Source: Natronospirillum operosum
GTDB taxonomy: Bacteria; Pseudomonadota; Gammaproteobacteria; Pseudomonadales; Natronospirillaceae
Length of the DNA: 64,000 nt
Reading direction: 5' to 3'
Assembly (NCBI RefSeq): GCF_004768465.1
Contig: NZ_SRMF01000007.1
Span: 48,399-112,398, forward strand
Made by a program: the position numbers and the translations under genes. The notes below the pieces were generated by a model. The model was not told where the DNA came from, ran no database searches, and saw only the letters and a program-made list of their open reading frames with translations. This document shows, piece by piece, positions 40,198-48,458 of the stretch. The first letter of the stretch is position 1, and every line of letters starts with the position of its first letter.

Positions 40198-40812
40198 TCA
40201 GAGAGCGAACTCGGCTTTGGGCATTAGTTGCATGATTCGCTGCTCCGCAGCGGCCAGGCTTTCCGCCTTGGTGTCTTCACTGATCGCCAGACCTTCTGCA
40301 TGAATAAACTCTATATCGGTGATGCCAATGAACCCGAGAATCTCTCGGAGGAAATTGGTCTGGGCGTGATCCTCACCGTATACACCGCCGCGGGTGATGA
40401 AGATGTAGGCCTTTTTGCCCTTGATCAGGCCTTCGGGACCATCCGCAGAATAGCGGAAGGTGACGTCGGCGCGTGCAATATGGTCGAAATAGGTGTGCAA
40501 CACCGACGGAACCTGGAAATTGTACATCGGTACCCCAAGGACGATCACGTCGGCATGGTTCAATTCCTCAATCAATGCATCCGACTGCGCGACCACTTCA
40601 CGCTGTACCTCCGTCATCTCGGACGGGTTGGTTGCGAAGGCCTGGAATCGAGGCAGATCAAGATGTGGAATCGGGTTTTCGGCCAGATTTCGATTAACCA
40701 CTGTTCCCTCAGGGTTCAGTTCCTGCCAGTTTTTCACGAAGTGGTCGATAAGGGCGGACGACTGTCCATGCTCATTGAACAGACTGCTTTGGATCTTTAG
40801 TAAGGTGCTCAT
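40198..40812 (-). CDS. azoR: FMN-dependent NADH azoreductase / quinone reductase AzoR
   Basis: A 204-residue flavodoxin-fold protein. The FMN-binding words are clear: LLKIQSSLFNEHGQSS, VIVLGVPMYNFQVPSVLHTYFDHIARADVTFRYSADGPEGL and FITRGGVYG. The family reduces quinones and azo dyes with NADH as a cytosolic homodimer. ATG at 40812 follows AGAGGC. It is divergent from a LysR regulator at 40918, the usual partner that induces azoR under electrophile stress. Confidence 0.95.
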   Translation of the reverse strand: MSTLLKIQSSLFNEHGQSSALIDHFVKNWQELNPEGTVVNRNLAENPIPHLDLPRFQAFATNPSEMTEVQREVVAQSDALIEELNHADVIVLGVPMYNFQVPSVLHTYFDHIARADVTFRYSADGPEGLIKGKKAYIFITRGGVYGEDHAQTNFLREILGFIGITDIEFIHAEGLAISEDTKAESLAAAEQRIMQLMPKAEFAL

Positions 40813-40917
40813 GCTATAGCCTCTAGGCAAGGTGATCATTGACTGGGGCATTTCAGCATTGATTCAGTTGACAGATAAGTGTAAATATTAGCTTCAAACT
40901 ATCACTTGAGTAGATAT

Positions 40918-41859
40918 ATGAGCGCCAAACCTGCCACTACACCGCATATCACTCTGGAGCAATGGCGCACTCTGGTCGCCGTGGTCGACGAAGGGGGTTA
41001 TGCACAGGCGGCTGAGGCACTGCACAAGAGCCAATCCTCAATCACCTATGCTGTGCAGCGGCTGGAACATGTGCTGAATGTGAAGGTCTTCTCCATTGAA
41101 GGTAGAAAAGCGATTCTGACCCCGGTGGGGCGAATGCTGTACCAGCGTGCACGCCAGTTGCTTGAGGATTCATTCAGCATGGAGCGAGCGGCGGGCAAGG
41201 CCTCGTCGGGTTGGGAAAGCGAGATTTCCCTTGCGGTGGAGGTGCTGTTTCCCACCTGGTTGCTGCTTGAATGCCTCAACCGGTTTGGTGAAGTCAGCCC
41301 GCAAACCCGGATCAACCTGCACGAAACCATCCTTGATGGCGGTACGGAGTTGTTGCAGCAAGGCCGGGTCGATCTGGCGATTCTGCCGACGATTCCGGCC
41401 GGCTATAACGGCAATGTCCTGCGACGTGCCGTGCGGTTCATTCCCGTTGCCCACCCCAGCCACCCCCTGCATCAGTTGCAACGGGAGCTGTCCCTGCGTG
41501 ATCTGCGCAAACACCGGCATATTGTGGTGCGTGACAACTCTGTCAGCCGCAACGACAAAACGTACACATTGGAGGTGGGGCAGGGTTGGACCGTGACCAA
41601 TATGGCGACCTTGATTGGTGCGGTATCCCGTGGCTTCGGTTTCGCCTGGCTGGCGGAGGACAAGATTCTCCATGAACTGGATGCAGGTGTTCTCAAGATA
41701 TTGCCGCTCTGTGACGGCCACGAAAGATTTGCAGACCTCTATCTGATCTTGCCTGATTCCGAAGCAGTCGGGCCGGGCGTTGCCCGTCTCACACAAATCA
41801 TCAACGAAAGAACCGAAGTCGCCTGCATTGCCCATGGAGCAAGTGCAGGTTTCCGCTGA
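40918..41859 (+). CDS. LysR family regulator divergent from azoR
   Basis: A 313-residue LysR protein with LEQWRTLVAVVDEGGYAQAAEAL, then HKSQSSITYAVQRLEHVLNVKVF, and an effector domain (EISLAVEVLFPTWLLLECLNRFGEVSPQTRINLHE). It begins at ATG 40918; a TTG at 40906 is less likely. The 105-bp divergent gap contains AT-rich LysR-like half sites but no clean palindrome. It probably activates azoR in response to a quinone or azo compound. Confidence 0.92.
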   Translation: MSAKPATTPHITLEQWRTLVAVVDEGGYAQAAEALHKSQSSITYAVQRLEHVLNVKVFSIEGRKAILTPVGRMLYQRARQLLEDSFSMERAAGKASSGWESEISLAVEVLFPTWLLLECLNRFGEVSPQTRINLHETILDGGTELLQQGRVDLAILPTIPAGYNGNVLRRAVRFIPVAHPSHPLHQLQRELSLRDLRKHRHIVVRDNSVSRNDKTYTLEVGQGWTVTNMATLIGAVSRGFGFAWLAEDKILHELDAGVLKILPLCDGHERFADLYLILPDSEAVGPGVARLTQIINERTEVACIAHGASAGFR

Positions 41860-41892
41860 GCCAACCGATCGCCTGAAGCGAGGTTCTGCTGT

Positions 41893-42516
41893 TCAATAAA
41901 GAGAATTCTTCAGGCGCTGGGGCAGCTCCTGATCGTACTGCTCGCCGTCGATTTCCGATTGACTCAGCGCTTCAAGAATCGCTCCCGTACTGGGCAGACT
42001 CTTGCGATCAACTTGCCGGGCTGGGTCCCATAGTCCGGCTCTCAAAACAGCGCGAGCGCACTGAAAGTAGACGGACTCCACATGCACCACAAGCACGGTT
42101 TTCGGCAACTTCTCGGCAACGGCAAAACGACCGAGCAGTTCCGGGTCGGTGGTAATCCGTGCGTGCCCCATGACGCGCAGAGCTTCCCCGACGCCGGGTA
42201 CAAGAAATATCAGCGCCACCCGAGGATCGGTGACGATATTGCGCAGTGTATCGATGCGATTGTTGCCTCGCCGATCGGGCAGCAACAGGGTTTTATCGTC
42301 CTTTACCTCGACAAATCCTGGTTGATCGCCTCGGGGCGATACGTCCAGGCCGCCAGGGCCACTCGACGCCAAAACCATAAAGGGCGAGGCCGCAATGAAA
42401 GCCTGATAGTGCGGATGGATGTAGTCAACTTCCTTGCGCAGTGAAGCGACTGCGGGGGTGCCGTAGAGTGCTTCCAGCGCCGCTGAATCCGTTATCTGGA
42501 AAGGATCTTCATTCAT
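41893..42516 (-). CDS. Pyridoxamine 5'-phosphate oxidase-like FMN protein
   Basis: A 207-residue split-barrel flavoprotein of the MSMEG_1061-like group: HYQAFIAASPFMVLASSGPGGLDVSPRGDQPGFVEV at the FMN site, LLLPDRRGNNRIDTLRNIVTDPRVALIFLVPG in the second strand pair and a C-terminal CARAVLRAGLW tail. Such proteins bind FMN or F420-like cofactors and may reduce xenobiotics. ATG at 42516 gives the family N-terminus. It is divergent from an SDR-TetR operon whose double operator lies between them, so it may share that regulation. Confidence 0.87.
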   Translation of the reverse strand: MNEDPFQITDSAALEALYGTPAVASLRKEVDYIHPHYQAFIAASPFMVLASSGPGGLDVSPRGDQPGFVEVKDDKTLLLPDRRGNNRIDTLRNIVTDPRVALIFLVPGVGEALRVMGHARITTDPELLGRFAVAEKLPKTVLVVHVESVYFQCARAVLRAGLWDPARQVDRKSLPSTGAILEALSQSEIDGEQYDQELPQRLKNSLY

Positions 42517-42669
42517 GGCTTCTATGGACTGTTCCCTGTTGCCCCCAACCATAGCATCCGGAAGCAGCCAAATCATCCAGCGGGGTTCGGGAGATTCGTG
42601 CTGGCGGAGGCAATCTGGAGTGTCTGGGCAACAGAAACGCGCGACCATCACTGCATACATCTTGCGTAA

Positions 42670-42702
42670 TGACCATTGGTCACTTAATATGACCACTGGT
42701 CA
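42670..42702. promoter_or_regulatory. Double TetR operator
   Basis: Two near-identical perfect palindromes, TGACCATTGGTCA (42670-42682) and TGACCACTGGTCA (42690-42702), are spaced 20 bp centre to centre, two helical turns, so two TetR dimers could bind the same DNA face. They lie 15-47 bp before the SDR start, where bound repressor would block the promoter of the SDR-TetR operon. Confidence 0.85.
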
Positions 42703-42716
42703 TTAACTGGAATGTC

Positions 42717-43523
42717 ATGATGGATACCCGTACCCTTCCCTGGGCAGTCGTTACCGGTGCATCGAGCGGTCTCGGAGAGGCTCTGGCACGCGACCTTGCG
42801 GCACGTCAGCACAATATCGTTCTTACCGCACGCACGGTGGACGCAATGGAGCGCCTGGCAGGCGAACTGCGTGAACTCCATGGCGTTGCGGTGCATGTGG
42901 AGTCACTTGATCTGTCGGTACCAGGCAGCGCCAATACCTTGTGCGAGCGCCTGGACAAGGCGGGCATTCAGCCTGACGTGTTAGTCAATAACGCGGCCTT
43001 CGGCATCGCCGGGCCGTTTATCGATCACGATGACGACCGGCTGCGCGCCATGCTGCAACTCGATATTGTCAGTGTGACGGAGCTGACTTTGTTGCTTGGT
43101 CGGCGCATGGCACAGCGCGGACACGGCAGGATACTCTTCGTCGGCAGTCTCGCTGCGTTTCAGCCCGCCCCGGCCCTGGCCGCCTATGGCGCGGCGAAGG
43201 CCTATCTCCTGTCATTTGCCGAAGCGTTGCATATTGAACTGGCGCCGACGGTCAGTGTCACCATCCTCTCGCCGGGCCTGATGGACACCGGGTTCAACAC
43301 AGCCTCGGGCTATAGCACCCCGGCCAACCTCAGGCGTACGATTCTGCCGCCCGCGAAAGTGGCACAGATCGGGCTCAATGCCTTGTTCGAAGGTCGCTCC
43401 GGGGTTGTTGCCGGTCGGATCAACAAGATAATGGCGTTCAGTAGCCGCTTGTTGTCACGGCATTTTTCCGCTAAAACAACCTATCGAATGGGTCAAGAGC
43501 ATACAAAAGCGACCAATGGCTAA
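42717..43523 (+). CDS. Short-chain dehydrogenase in operon with TetR
   Basis: A 268-residue SDR: AVVTGASSGLGEALARDLAARQHNIVLTART, PDVLVNNAAFGIAGPFIDHD, RILFVGSLAAFQPAPALAAYGAAKAYLLSFAEAL (catalytic Ser, Tyr and Lys). Its C-terminal MAFSSRLLSRHFSAKTTYRM resembles the DltE/YqjQ-like group that acts on hydrophobic substrates. ATG at 42717 or 42720. Its end overlaps the TetR start by eight bases, so both are co-translated. Confidence 0.9.
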   Translation: MMDTRTLPWAVVTGASSGLGEALARDLAARQHNIVLTARTVDAMERLAGELRELHGVAVHVESLDLSVPGSANTLCERLDKAGIQPDVLVNNAAFGIAGPFIDHDDDRLRAMLQLDIVSVTELTLLLGRRMAQRGHGRILFVGSLAAFQPAPALAAYGAAKAYLLSFAEALHIELAPTVSVTILSPGLMDTGFNTASGYSTPANLRRTILPPAKVAQIGLNALFEGRSGVVAGRINKIMAFSSRLLSRHFSAKTTYRMGQEHTKATNG

Positions 43524-44157
43524 ACGCGCCTATGGACATGACGACAAGCAGGAGAGGCGCGAGGTGATACTGAACGCCGCTGCCGATCTCTTTGGAGACG
43601 GTGTCGGCGAACTGCCGTCAGCCGCCGCAATCGCCAAAGGCGCAGGCCTCGCCAAGGGCACCCTGTACCTTTATTTCAGCACCAAGGAGACCATCTTCTC
43701 GGCGCTGCTGCTCAAGGGCTGGGGCAGGGTCGCCGCTCTTACCGAAGAGATTTTCGCGTCCTCCCTTGCTCCGGCAGCCAAGGTCGATACCTTCCTTTCT
43801 ACCTATGTCTCCTATCTCGACCAACACCGTGACTTGTTGCGGCTCGACGCGCAGAGGTCGGCACTGGAACGTAACCTGGAAATGGATACCCTGATCGCGT
43901 CCAAGAAAGAGTTTGTCGAACAACTGATTCGAGCCGGAGGGCTGATAGAAGCTTCTCTTGATCTCCAGAGTGGCCAGGGTGTTCAACTATTACTGCGAAC
44001 TCATGCTTTGACCTGTGGGTTATGGCAATCCTTCAACCCGGATACGAAGATACCTGCCTCACCCGAGTTTGCGCTACTCCAACTGGACTTCACGGAAGAG
44101 CTGTCCCAGGCGCTCGCTGAATACTGGCGCGGTGCCCTGATGGTTCAGCGTGAATAG
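43516..44157 (+). CDS. TetR/AcrR family regulator (autoregulated)
   Basis: A 213-residue repressor with RREVILNAAADLFGDGVGELPSAAAIAKGAGLAKGTLYLYFSTKETIFSALL and an all-helical C-terminal TetR_C domain. It is the second gene of an SDR operon preceded by two identical-class palindromes, so it very likely represses its own operon and perhaps the divergent PPOX-like gene. The ligand should be a substrate of the SDR. Confidence 0.92.
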   Translation: MAKRAYGHDDKQERREVILNAAADLFGDGVGELPSAAAIAKGAGLAKGTLYLYFSTKETIFSALLLKGWGRVAALTEEIFASSLAPAAKVDTFLSTYVSYLDQHRDLLRLDAQRSALERNLEMDTLIASKKEFVEQLIRAGGLIEASLDLQSGQGVQLLLRTHALTCGLWQSFNPDTKIPASPEFALLQLDFTEELSQALAEYWRGALMVQRE

Positions 44158-44201
44158 TCAGCCGTTTGCGCCAAAGGATACCTTCAGGAACTGCCGCAAA
44201 C

Positions 44202-45041
44202 TCACCGATCGGCAGAAAGTGTCAGGCTTTTCTGCTGCTCCAGCACACGAAGCCGTTCGGTCAGCACCTGGCTGATGGAGGTATAGGCACTGCTGCCCAA
44301 GGCAAGACGCAAAGGTGGCTGTTCCGCATCTGCCGCTGCGATCATGGCATCGACTGTCCTGGCAAGGTCACTCTTGATGGTAAAGGTGCCGGACGAAAAA
44401 TCGCCGGAGGTAAACACCCGTCGGACCTCACCGACAGAAGTATCTTCATAGCAGGCCAGGGGCTGAGCGAGGTCCAGACCCACAGCGAAGTTGGTTTCCG
44501 TCGGGCCCGGCTCCATGATCAGGCAGTCGATTCCGAATGCTGCAACTTCCTGGGCGATGGACTCGATAAAGCCCTCGATGCTCCACTTGGTTGCATGATA
44601 GAGGCTGAAGCCCGGATACGCGGTTTGTCCGCCCTCCGACGATATCTGAACGATGCGGCCACCCTGTTGCGCCCGAAAATAAGGCAAAGCGGCACGAACA
44701 AGCTGAATGGAGCCAGTAAGGTTGGTGGCGATCTGACGCTCAATCTGCGTATCACTGAGTTCTTCCGCCGCGCCAAAGAGGCCATAACCCGCATTGTTTA
44801 CCAGCACATCGATGCGACCGAGATCAGCAAAGGCGGCATTGACCACCTCGTGCACCTGCTTTGTATCGGTGACATCAAGCAGCCCAATCCAGAGACGATC
44901 GCCGTATTGCGCCTTCAGATCATCAAGACTGCCGTGCTTGCGTAATGTCGCAGCAACGGTGTCACCACGTGCCAGCAGTTTCTCGGTCAGCAATCTACCC
45001 AGGCCTGTTGAGGTGCCTGTAATAAACCATGTCTTTTTCAT
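44202..45041 (-). CDS. Short-chain dehydrogenase
   Basis: A 279-residue SDR: TWFITGTSTGLGRLLTEKLLARGDTVAATLRK, IDVLVNNAGYGLFGAAEELSD, RIVQISSEGGQTAYPGFSLYHATKWSIEGFIESIAQE (Ser, Tyr, Lys) and a C-terminal LALGSSAYTSISQVL tail. This is the large clan of oxidoreductases with unknown ketone or alcohol substrates. ATG 45041 has AGGAGACTG. It is divergent from a LysR gene, a probable regulator. Confidence 0.92.
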   Translation of the reverse strand: MKKTWFITGTSTGLGRLLTEKLLARGDTVAATLRKHGSLDDLKAQYGDRLWIGLLDVTDTKQVHEVVNAAFADLGRIDVLVNNAGYGLFGAAEELSDTQIERQIATNLTGSIQLVRAALPYFRAQQGGRIVQISSEGGQTAYPGFSLYHATKWSIEGFIESIAQEVAAFGIDCLIMEPGPTETNFAVGLDLAQPLACYEDTSVGEVRRVFTSGDFSSGTFTIKSDLARTVDAMIAAADAEQPPLRLALGSSAYTSISQVLTERLRVLEQQKSLTLSADR

Positions 45042-45146
45042 CTTCAGTCTCCTGTTAAAGGGTATTGCAAAGCAGCAGGTCATTGTAGGCGAGCCAGACA
45101 TATGCAACTATCCGTTTAATATTGGATTGCCAGATGTAAATTTCAC

Positions 45147-46055
45147 ATGAATAAGAAGCCGGATCTGAATGTGCTTGCTGCTTTTGCGGCCATTGCGGCC
45201 CATGGCAGTTTTCGCAAGGCCGCAGATGAGTTGGGTATGCCGCCATCCACGCTGAGCCACATGATGCGCACATTGGAAGCACAACTGAGTGCACGGCTAT
45301 TCAACCGAACCACCCGAAGTGTTGCCTTAACGGATGTCGGAGCCAGGTTACTGAGCCGTATTCGCCCACTGCTGCGTGACTTTGATACCGCATTCGAGGA
45401 GATTGAAATACAGCAGAACCGGCTGAGCGGCACGGTTCGAATCAATTCAAATGAACCTGCCGCCCGCATGTTGCTGCACCAGGTTGTTCCGGTTTTTCAC
45501 CAACGGTTTCCGGATATTGAGGTCGATCTTGTTACCGAAGGCCAACTGGTGGATATCGTGGCAGGGGGCTTTGATGCGGGCATCCGTTTGGGTGAAGACG
45601 TACCTCAGGACATGATTGCGGTGCGCTTCGGCCCGCAGATCCGCTTTCTGGCCGTTGCGTCACCCGCTTATCTGGCGGCAAATCCGCCGCCACAAAGTCC
45701 TGATGACTTGCAAAAGCACCGCTGTATCCGTCATCGTCTGCCCAGTGGCAAACTCTATCGCTGGGAATTTGCAAAGGACAGGGAGGAAGTTACAGTCGAG
45801 GTGCATGGCAGCATCACCCTCGACCATTTGAACCTGATGGCCGACGCCGCAGCGGCCGGCATGGGTATCGCCTACCTCCCCGATCTGGTTGCCGGGCCTT
45901 ATCTGCAACAAGGCAAGCTGGTGCCGGTATTGGCGGACTGGTGCCCAACGGGACCGGGGCTTTGCATCTATTACCCTGGTCACCGGCATGTACCGGCGCC
46001 ATTGCGTGCGTTTATTGATGTGCTCAAGGCAGTGGATATTCCCGCTTCACAATAG
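45147..46055 (+). CDS. LysR family regulator divergent from SDR
   Basis: A 302-residue LysR protein with LAAFAAIAAHGSFRKAADELG, then MPPSTLSHMMRTLEAQLSARLFNRTTRSVALT, and NEPAARMLLHQVV and GFDAGIRLGEDVPQDMIAVRF in the effector domain. These segments match the LysR at 38328 closely, so the two share recent ancestry. The gap to the divergent SDR is 105 bp. Ends 33 bp before a convergent epimerase-like gene. Confidence 0.92.
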   Translation: MNKKPDLNVLAAFAAIAAHGSFRKAADELGMPPSTLSHMMRTLEAQLSARLFNRTTRSVALTDVGARLLSRIRPLLRDFDTAFEEIEIQQNRLSGTVRINSNEPAARMLLHQVVPVFHQRFPDIEVDLVTEGQLVDIVAGGFDAGIRLGEDVPQDMIAVRFGPQIRFLAVASPAYLAANPPPQSPDDLQKHRCIRHRLPSGKLYRWEFAKDREEVTVEVHGSITLDHLNLMADAAAAGMGIAYLPDLVAGPYLQQGKLVPVLADWCPTGPGLCIYYPGHRHVPAPLRAFIDVLKAVDIPASQ

Positions 46056-46088
46056 ACTCTGCAGTGATGTCACTGAATGACGACTTTG

Positions 46089-47132
46089 TCACGCGGCAGA
46101 GCTCAAGCTTTCCCCGGCCGCGACAATGGAGTCGAGCGCGGGACGGGGGGTCCATCCAAGCAGCCGGTGCGCTTTGTCCGAACTGAGCTCTGTGGTTCGC
46201 CCCAATTCGGGAACCATACCCGCAACCTGTGGGTTGAAGACGCCAATCAGCTTGAACAGCCAATCCGGCAGGCGACGAACCGAGACTTTCGAGGCCTGAG
46301 CACCGAAGGTCTCCTTGAGGATCCTTGCTATATCCAGGAACCACAGGAAGTCGCCGCTGGCGATGAAGCGTTGTCCCGCAGCCTCTGGCGCCACCATTGC
46401 CCGGATGTGAAGGTCAACAAGGTCACGGATATCAACAATGCCCAAACCTATATTGGGCAGCGCAGGCATTTTCCCTCTCAGCATGTTCGCAATCAGGCCC
46501 ACGGAGTCGGAATACAGGCCAGCCAGGGCTGGCCCTTGAATGAAGCCTGGCAGAATGGTGACCAGTTCAAGGTCGATATCAGGCCTCCCGACGAAAGCCC
46601 ATGCGTCCAGCTCGGCCAGTGTCTTGGCGCGCATGTAGTCGCCGACAGCAGGCTGGTCGAGGTCAGTCCAGGAAGACTCGTCGATAGGCTGGCCCGGCGG
46701 AATGGAACCCGGCGTCGGGCGGCTTGCGGCAAGACCGGAGGAGGTCAGCACCACACGCCTGACGCCTGCCACAGCACTGGCCTTGAGCACCCGCATCGTG
46801 CCGTCCCGCGCGGCGGAGATGAGGTCCTTGCCCGACATGGGTGATGCCTGATGCAAAACATAGTCGACACCTTCGAGCGCATCCGCCCATCCGTCGTCTT
46901 TGAGGAGGTCAGCGCTGTAGAGCTTCAGGCGAGCAAGTCCGCTGGTGTATTGCGCCAGGCGTGTCCGTAACTCAGCCTCACTGTTCATGGATCGCACCGT
47001 GGCACGCACTCTATGGCCGTTTTCGAGCAGTCGGATGATGGTCCAACCCGCCAGATAGCCAGTCCCGCCGGTGACCAGGACGGTCGCCGGATCGGCTGTA
47101 CTCATAGCGCTTAAAGCGTCTTCAGGTGCCAT
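46089..47132 (-). CDS. Extended SDR / dihydroflavonol 4-reductase-like aldehyde reductase
   Basis: A 347-residue extended SDR: VLVTGGTGYLAGWTIIRLLENGHRVRATVRS at the NADP site, VDYVLHQASPMSG, VVLTSSGLAAS and YMRAKTLAE with the catalytic Tyr and Lys. It fits the DFR-like group that reduces aldehydes or ketones. A start at 47105 (second Met) is also possible. It is divergent from an HxlR regulator across a gap with a perfect palindrome, so it is a likely target. Confidence 0.92.
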   Translation of the reverse strand: MAPEDALSAMSTADPATVLVTGGTGYLAGWTIIRLLENGHRVRATVRSMNSEAELRTRLAQYTSGLARLKLYSADLLKDDGWADALEGVDYVLHQASPMSGKDLISAARDGTMRVLKASAVAGVRRVVLTSSGLAASRPTPGSIPPGQPIDESSWTDLDQPAVGDYMRAKTLAELDAWAFVGRPDIDLELVTILPGFIQGPALAGLYSDSVGLIANMLRGKMPALPNIGLGIVDIRDLVDLHIRAMVAPEAAGQRFIASGDFLWFLDIARILKETFGAQASKVSVRRLPDWLFKLIGVFNPQVAGMVPELGRTTELSSDKAHRLLGWTPRPALDSIVAAGESLSSAA

Positions 47133-47165
47133 CTCTGTGATCTCCGGCCAGGTTTCACTTTATTG

Positions 47166-47200
47166 GTCTCCATTGGAGACTTTAGTATATTAAGGAGACC
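47166..47200. promoter_or_regulatory. HxlR operator candidate
   Basis: GTCTCCATTGGAGAC at 47166-47180 is a perfect 15-bp palindrome around one base. GGAGACC at 47194-47200 repeats its right arm in direct order. The site lies 27-61 bp before the HxlR start and 34-68 bp before the divergent reductase start. Confidence 0.75.
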
Positions 47201-47226
47201 GCTCTGCAAATCAAGAAGGCACTTTA

Positions 47227-47607
47227 ATGAGACTAGGGAACATCGATATCCCCAGAGACACCTGTCAACTGGTCGGCAACATTCTTGGGCGGGTGGGTGA
47301 CAAGTGGTCCGTGCTAATCATCGTGCTACTGCGCGAGCGTCCGATGCGTTATTCTGAACTCGAGCGGCAGATTGAAACTGTTTCGAAGAAGATGCTGACA
47401 CGTACCTTGCGCAATCTGGAACGCGACGGCTTCGTCAGCCGCACGGTCACACCGTCCATTCCACCGCGCGTCGATTACCAGCTAAACGATCTGGGCCGCG
47501 AGGTCATGGTGCCACTGGATGAACTGGCGCGCTGGGCGCTCAGTAACAAGGACAGGGTTGTCGAGGCACGGTTGCGCTACGATGCGACGCAAGATGAAAA
47601 AGAGTAG
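47227..47607 (+). CDS. HxlR family transcriptional regulator
   Basis: A 126-residue winged-helix HxlR protein: DTCQLVGNILGRVGDKWSVLIIVLL, PMRYSELERQIETVSKKMLTRTLRNLERDGFVSRTV and VDYQLNDLGREV. It keeps one N-terminal cysteine (Cys13), the position used for redox or electrophile sensing in YodB/HypR-type members, and no other Cys. The divergent reductase and a palindrome upstream suggest an aldehyde- or quinone-responsive switch. Confidence 0.93.
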   Translation: MRLGNIDIPRDTCQLVGNILGRVGDKWSVLIIVLLRERPMRYSELERQIETVSKKMLTRTLRNLERDGFVSRTVTPSIPPRVDYQLNDLGREVMVPLDELARWALSNKDRVVEARLRYDATQDEKE

Positions 47608-47649
47608 CGTTGGGCAAAAGAGTTGCCTTTCAACTGGTGTCCTGTCTGG

Positions 47650-48318
47650 TTAATTCGACACTCCTCTGCGATCCTTGGCCTGTGTTGACCTCCCTTGCTG
47701 TGGGTCCACCACACCGGCTGGATCGCCGCTGACCGGTTTTGACGGCCAGGTCGACAAGGCCTGGTCGGCAATTGCCCTTAGCGTCTCGTGGCTGAAGCCC
47801 GCTTTGGCTTGCACCGCCATACCGTGGGTCATGGTCATCACGAAGGCCGCCAGGGTTGCACAGTCAGCGTCTTCGGGCAGGTCGCCTTCTTCCTTTGCCC
47901 GCTCGAGGCGCTTGCGCAACGATGACTCGCCGGCCCTACGTGCGGCAATAAGAGTACGTCGCACCGGCTCGGCATCGTCGGAGCCTGCCAGAACTCCGTG
48001 TGTACCCAGGCACCCCTTGCAGTCCGGATACCGGGTATGCAGTTCGGCGGCACTGTAGAGAATATGGGCGGCCACTTCTCGCGAGGTCGGCAGCTTCAGG
48101 GCTTCCGGAAAGAAATTCAGATGACGTTCATAGTAGCGCTTCAGGGCTTGCCGGAATAAGGCTTCCTTGTTGCCGAAGGCCGAATACAGCGCCGGGCGCT
48201 CGACGCCCGCAGCCTGCGTCAGGTCGGTATAGGAGGCACCCTCGTAGCCCTTGTGCCAGAACACACACAGCACCGAATCCAGTACCTCGTCCACATCAAA
48301 CTCGCGGCGACGTCCCAT
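47650..48318 (-). CDS. TetR family regulator
   Basis: A 222-residue repressor: DEVLDSVLCVFWHKGYEGASYTDLTQAAGVERPALYSAFGNKEALFRQAL, then a C-terminal domain with CKGCLGTHGVLAGS, typical of TetR_C_16/YxaF-like members that hold a Cys-rich turn. ATG at 48318 follows GAGGTC; a GTG at 48321 is an alternative. It faces an SDR across a gap with an 11-bp inverted repeat around a near-consensus promoter. Confidence 0.92.
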   Translation of the reverse strand: MGRRREFDVDEVLDSVLCVFWHKGYEGASYTDLTQAAGVERPALYSAFGNKEALFRQALKRYYERHLNFFPEALKLPTSREVAAHILYSAAELHTRYPDCKGCLGTHGVLAGSDDAEPVRRTLIAARRAGESSLRKRLERAKEEGDLPEDADCATLAAFVMTMTHGMAVQAKAGFSHETLRAIADQALSTWPSKPVSGDPAGVVDPQQGRSTQAKDRRGVSN

Positions 48319-48336
48319 CACTTGACCTCAGATTTT

Positions 48337-48413
48337 TCATAACGATCGATATTAAAACCCTTGACAGCGTTTGTCCAATAACATAATAATCATTATGGTA
48401 ATGATCGTTATGA
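48337..48413. promoter_or_regulatory. Divergent TetR/SDR control region with consensus promoter
   Basis: TCATAACGATC (48337-48347) and GATCGTTATGA (48403-48413) are perfect 11-bp inverted copies. Between them TTGACA (48361-48366), 17 bases and TAATAA (48384-48389) make a strong sigma-70 promoter towards the SDR. A further ATAATCATTAT dyad overlaps the -10. Repressor at both arms could close the promoter. Confidence 0.75.
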
Positions 48414-48458
48414 AAAAGCGATCTCAACGAGGGTTCATTCAAGATCAAAGAGGTTTTC

